Shown: in pieces, positions 63,768-64,000 of the stretch
Position numbering within the stretch: the stretch's first letter is position 1
How the letters are laid out: every line of letters starts with the position of its first letter
Assembly (NCBI GenBank): GCA_022787425.1
Contig: JALFWB010000031.1
Coordinates: 62,001 to 126,000 of the forward strand
Direction: 5' to 3'
DNA length: 64,000 nt
From: Akkermansia sp.
GTDB lineage: Bacteria; Verrucomicrobiota; Verrucomicrobiia; Verrucomicrobiales; Akkermansiaceae
The notes under the pieces: model-generated
The model's database searches: none
Seen by the model: only the letters and a program-made list of their open reading frames with translations
Told to the model about the DNA's origin: nothing
Made by a program: the position numbers and the translations under genes

Positions 63768-63965
63768 ATGTGGCAAGCAAACAAAGTAAGCATCATAACG
63801 ATGGCGATATTGGCCTTGATCGTGGTCGGAGTGTATCTGTATTTGGCACCGCAGGATCAAAAAAAAGCCAATGATGCGGTGGTGATTGGAGTATGCGTGA
63901 CTTTGGCCGTGGGATCCACGATTTCCTATCTGCAAGCGCGACGCGATATGAACCGCCGCGACTGA
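63768..63965 (+). CDS. Small two-helix membrane protein
   Basis: A 65-aa protein with two hydrophobic helices (SIITMAILALIVVGVYLYLA and DAVVIGVCVTLAVGSTISYL). A charged turn (PQDQKKAN) separates them and a basic-acidic tail (QARRDMNRRD) ends the protein. Both ends should lie in the cytoplasm. A near-perfect promoter ends 9 bases before the ATG, which is good evidence that it is expressed. I do not know its family and the neighbour (alpha-2-macroglobulin, divergent) gives no clue. Confidence 0.68.
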   Translation: MWQANKVSIITMAILALIVVGVYLYLAPQDQKKANDAVVIGVCVTLAVGSTISYLQARRDMNRRD

Positions 63966-64000
63966 GATAAAGTAAGAAAAACACGCGCAGGTTGCATTCC

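Overview
The window looks like chromosome of a Gram-negative, high-GC bacterium of the Planctomycetota-Verrucomicrobiota-Chlamydiota group, most likely a gut Verrucomicrobiales/Akkermansia relative. This placement is inference. It rests on outer-membrane porins and BamA, a GH20 hexosaminidase, a TPM-domain zinc-ribbon protein, a Sel1 lipoprotein, a type II pseudopilin-like protein, orphan nuoBC and Akkermansia-style gene neighbourhoods. No rRNA is present to confirm it.

Layout. 15-5607: phosphate operon (OM porin, pstS, pstC, pstA, pstB, phoU). 5775-10351: AI-2E-type permease, leuC, leuD and an unknown gene. 10378-13404: a tandem segmental duplication carrying two GT2 glycosyltransferases and a decayed copy of the bamA 3' end. 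13350-21497: bamA diverging from nuoB-nuoC, then a Mini-III RNase, a TPM-domain membrane protein, and trxB-sel1. 21591-23603: GH20. 23674-34274: a lower-GC defence island with a palindrome-controlled promoter, an SNF2 helicase, a type III-like Mod methylase, a Res helicase-nuclease, tRNA-Lys and a broken Fic gene. 34396-39539: acyl-CoA/ACP synthetase, OM barrel, tilS and a pseudopilin. 39673-45618: an RND efflux operon whose adaptor is two adaptor domains fused in one polypeptide, with a MarR regulator as last gene and a palindrome inside the promoter. 45612-53926: nrdR, reverse rubrerythrin, an orphan DpnI homologue, and alaS-pssA-acyltransferase. 54139-57128: an IS30 element and a low-GC polytopic membrane protein. 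57363-63965: a 2042-aa alpha-2-macroglobulin and a small membrane protein.

Promoters are unusually easy to read here: TTGACA-like -35 boxes (often in the context GGCTTGACA), 16-18 bp spacers and TAnnnT -10 boxes. At least six genes have the start codon only 6-7 bases after the -10 box, implying leaderless mRNAs (AI-2E permease, bamA, nuoB, trxB, GH20, nrdR).

The strongest candidates for something new are: (1) the three-gene SNF2/Mod/Res defence operon, with a promoter whose whole spacer is a palindrome, an upstream leader ORF and a homopolymeric tract in mod; (2) the same palindrome-spacer promoter next to the IS30 element; (3) the tandem-fused RND adaptor; (4) the GT2/bamA segmental duplication. 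All functional statements come from motif reading; no database search was run.
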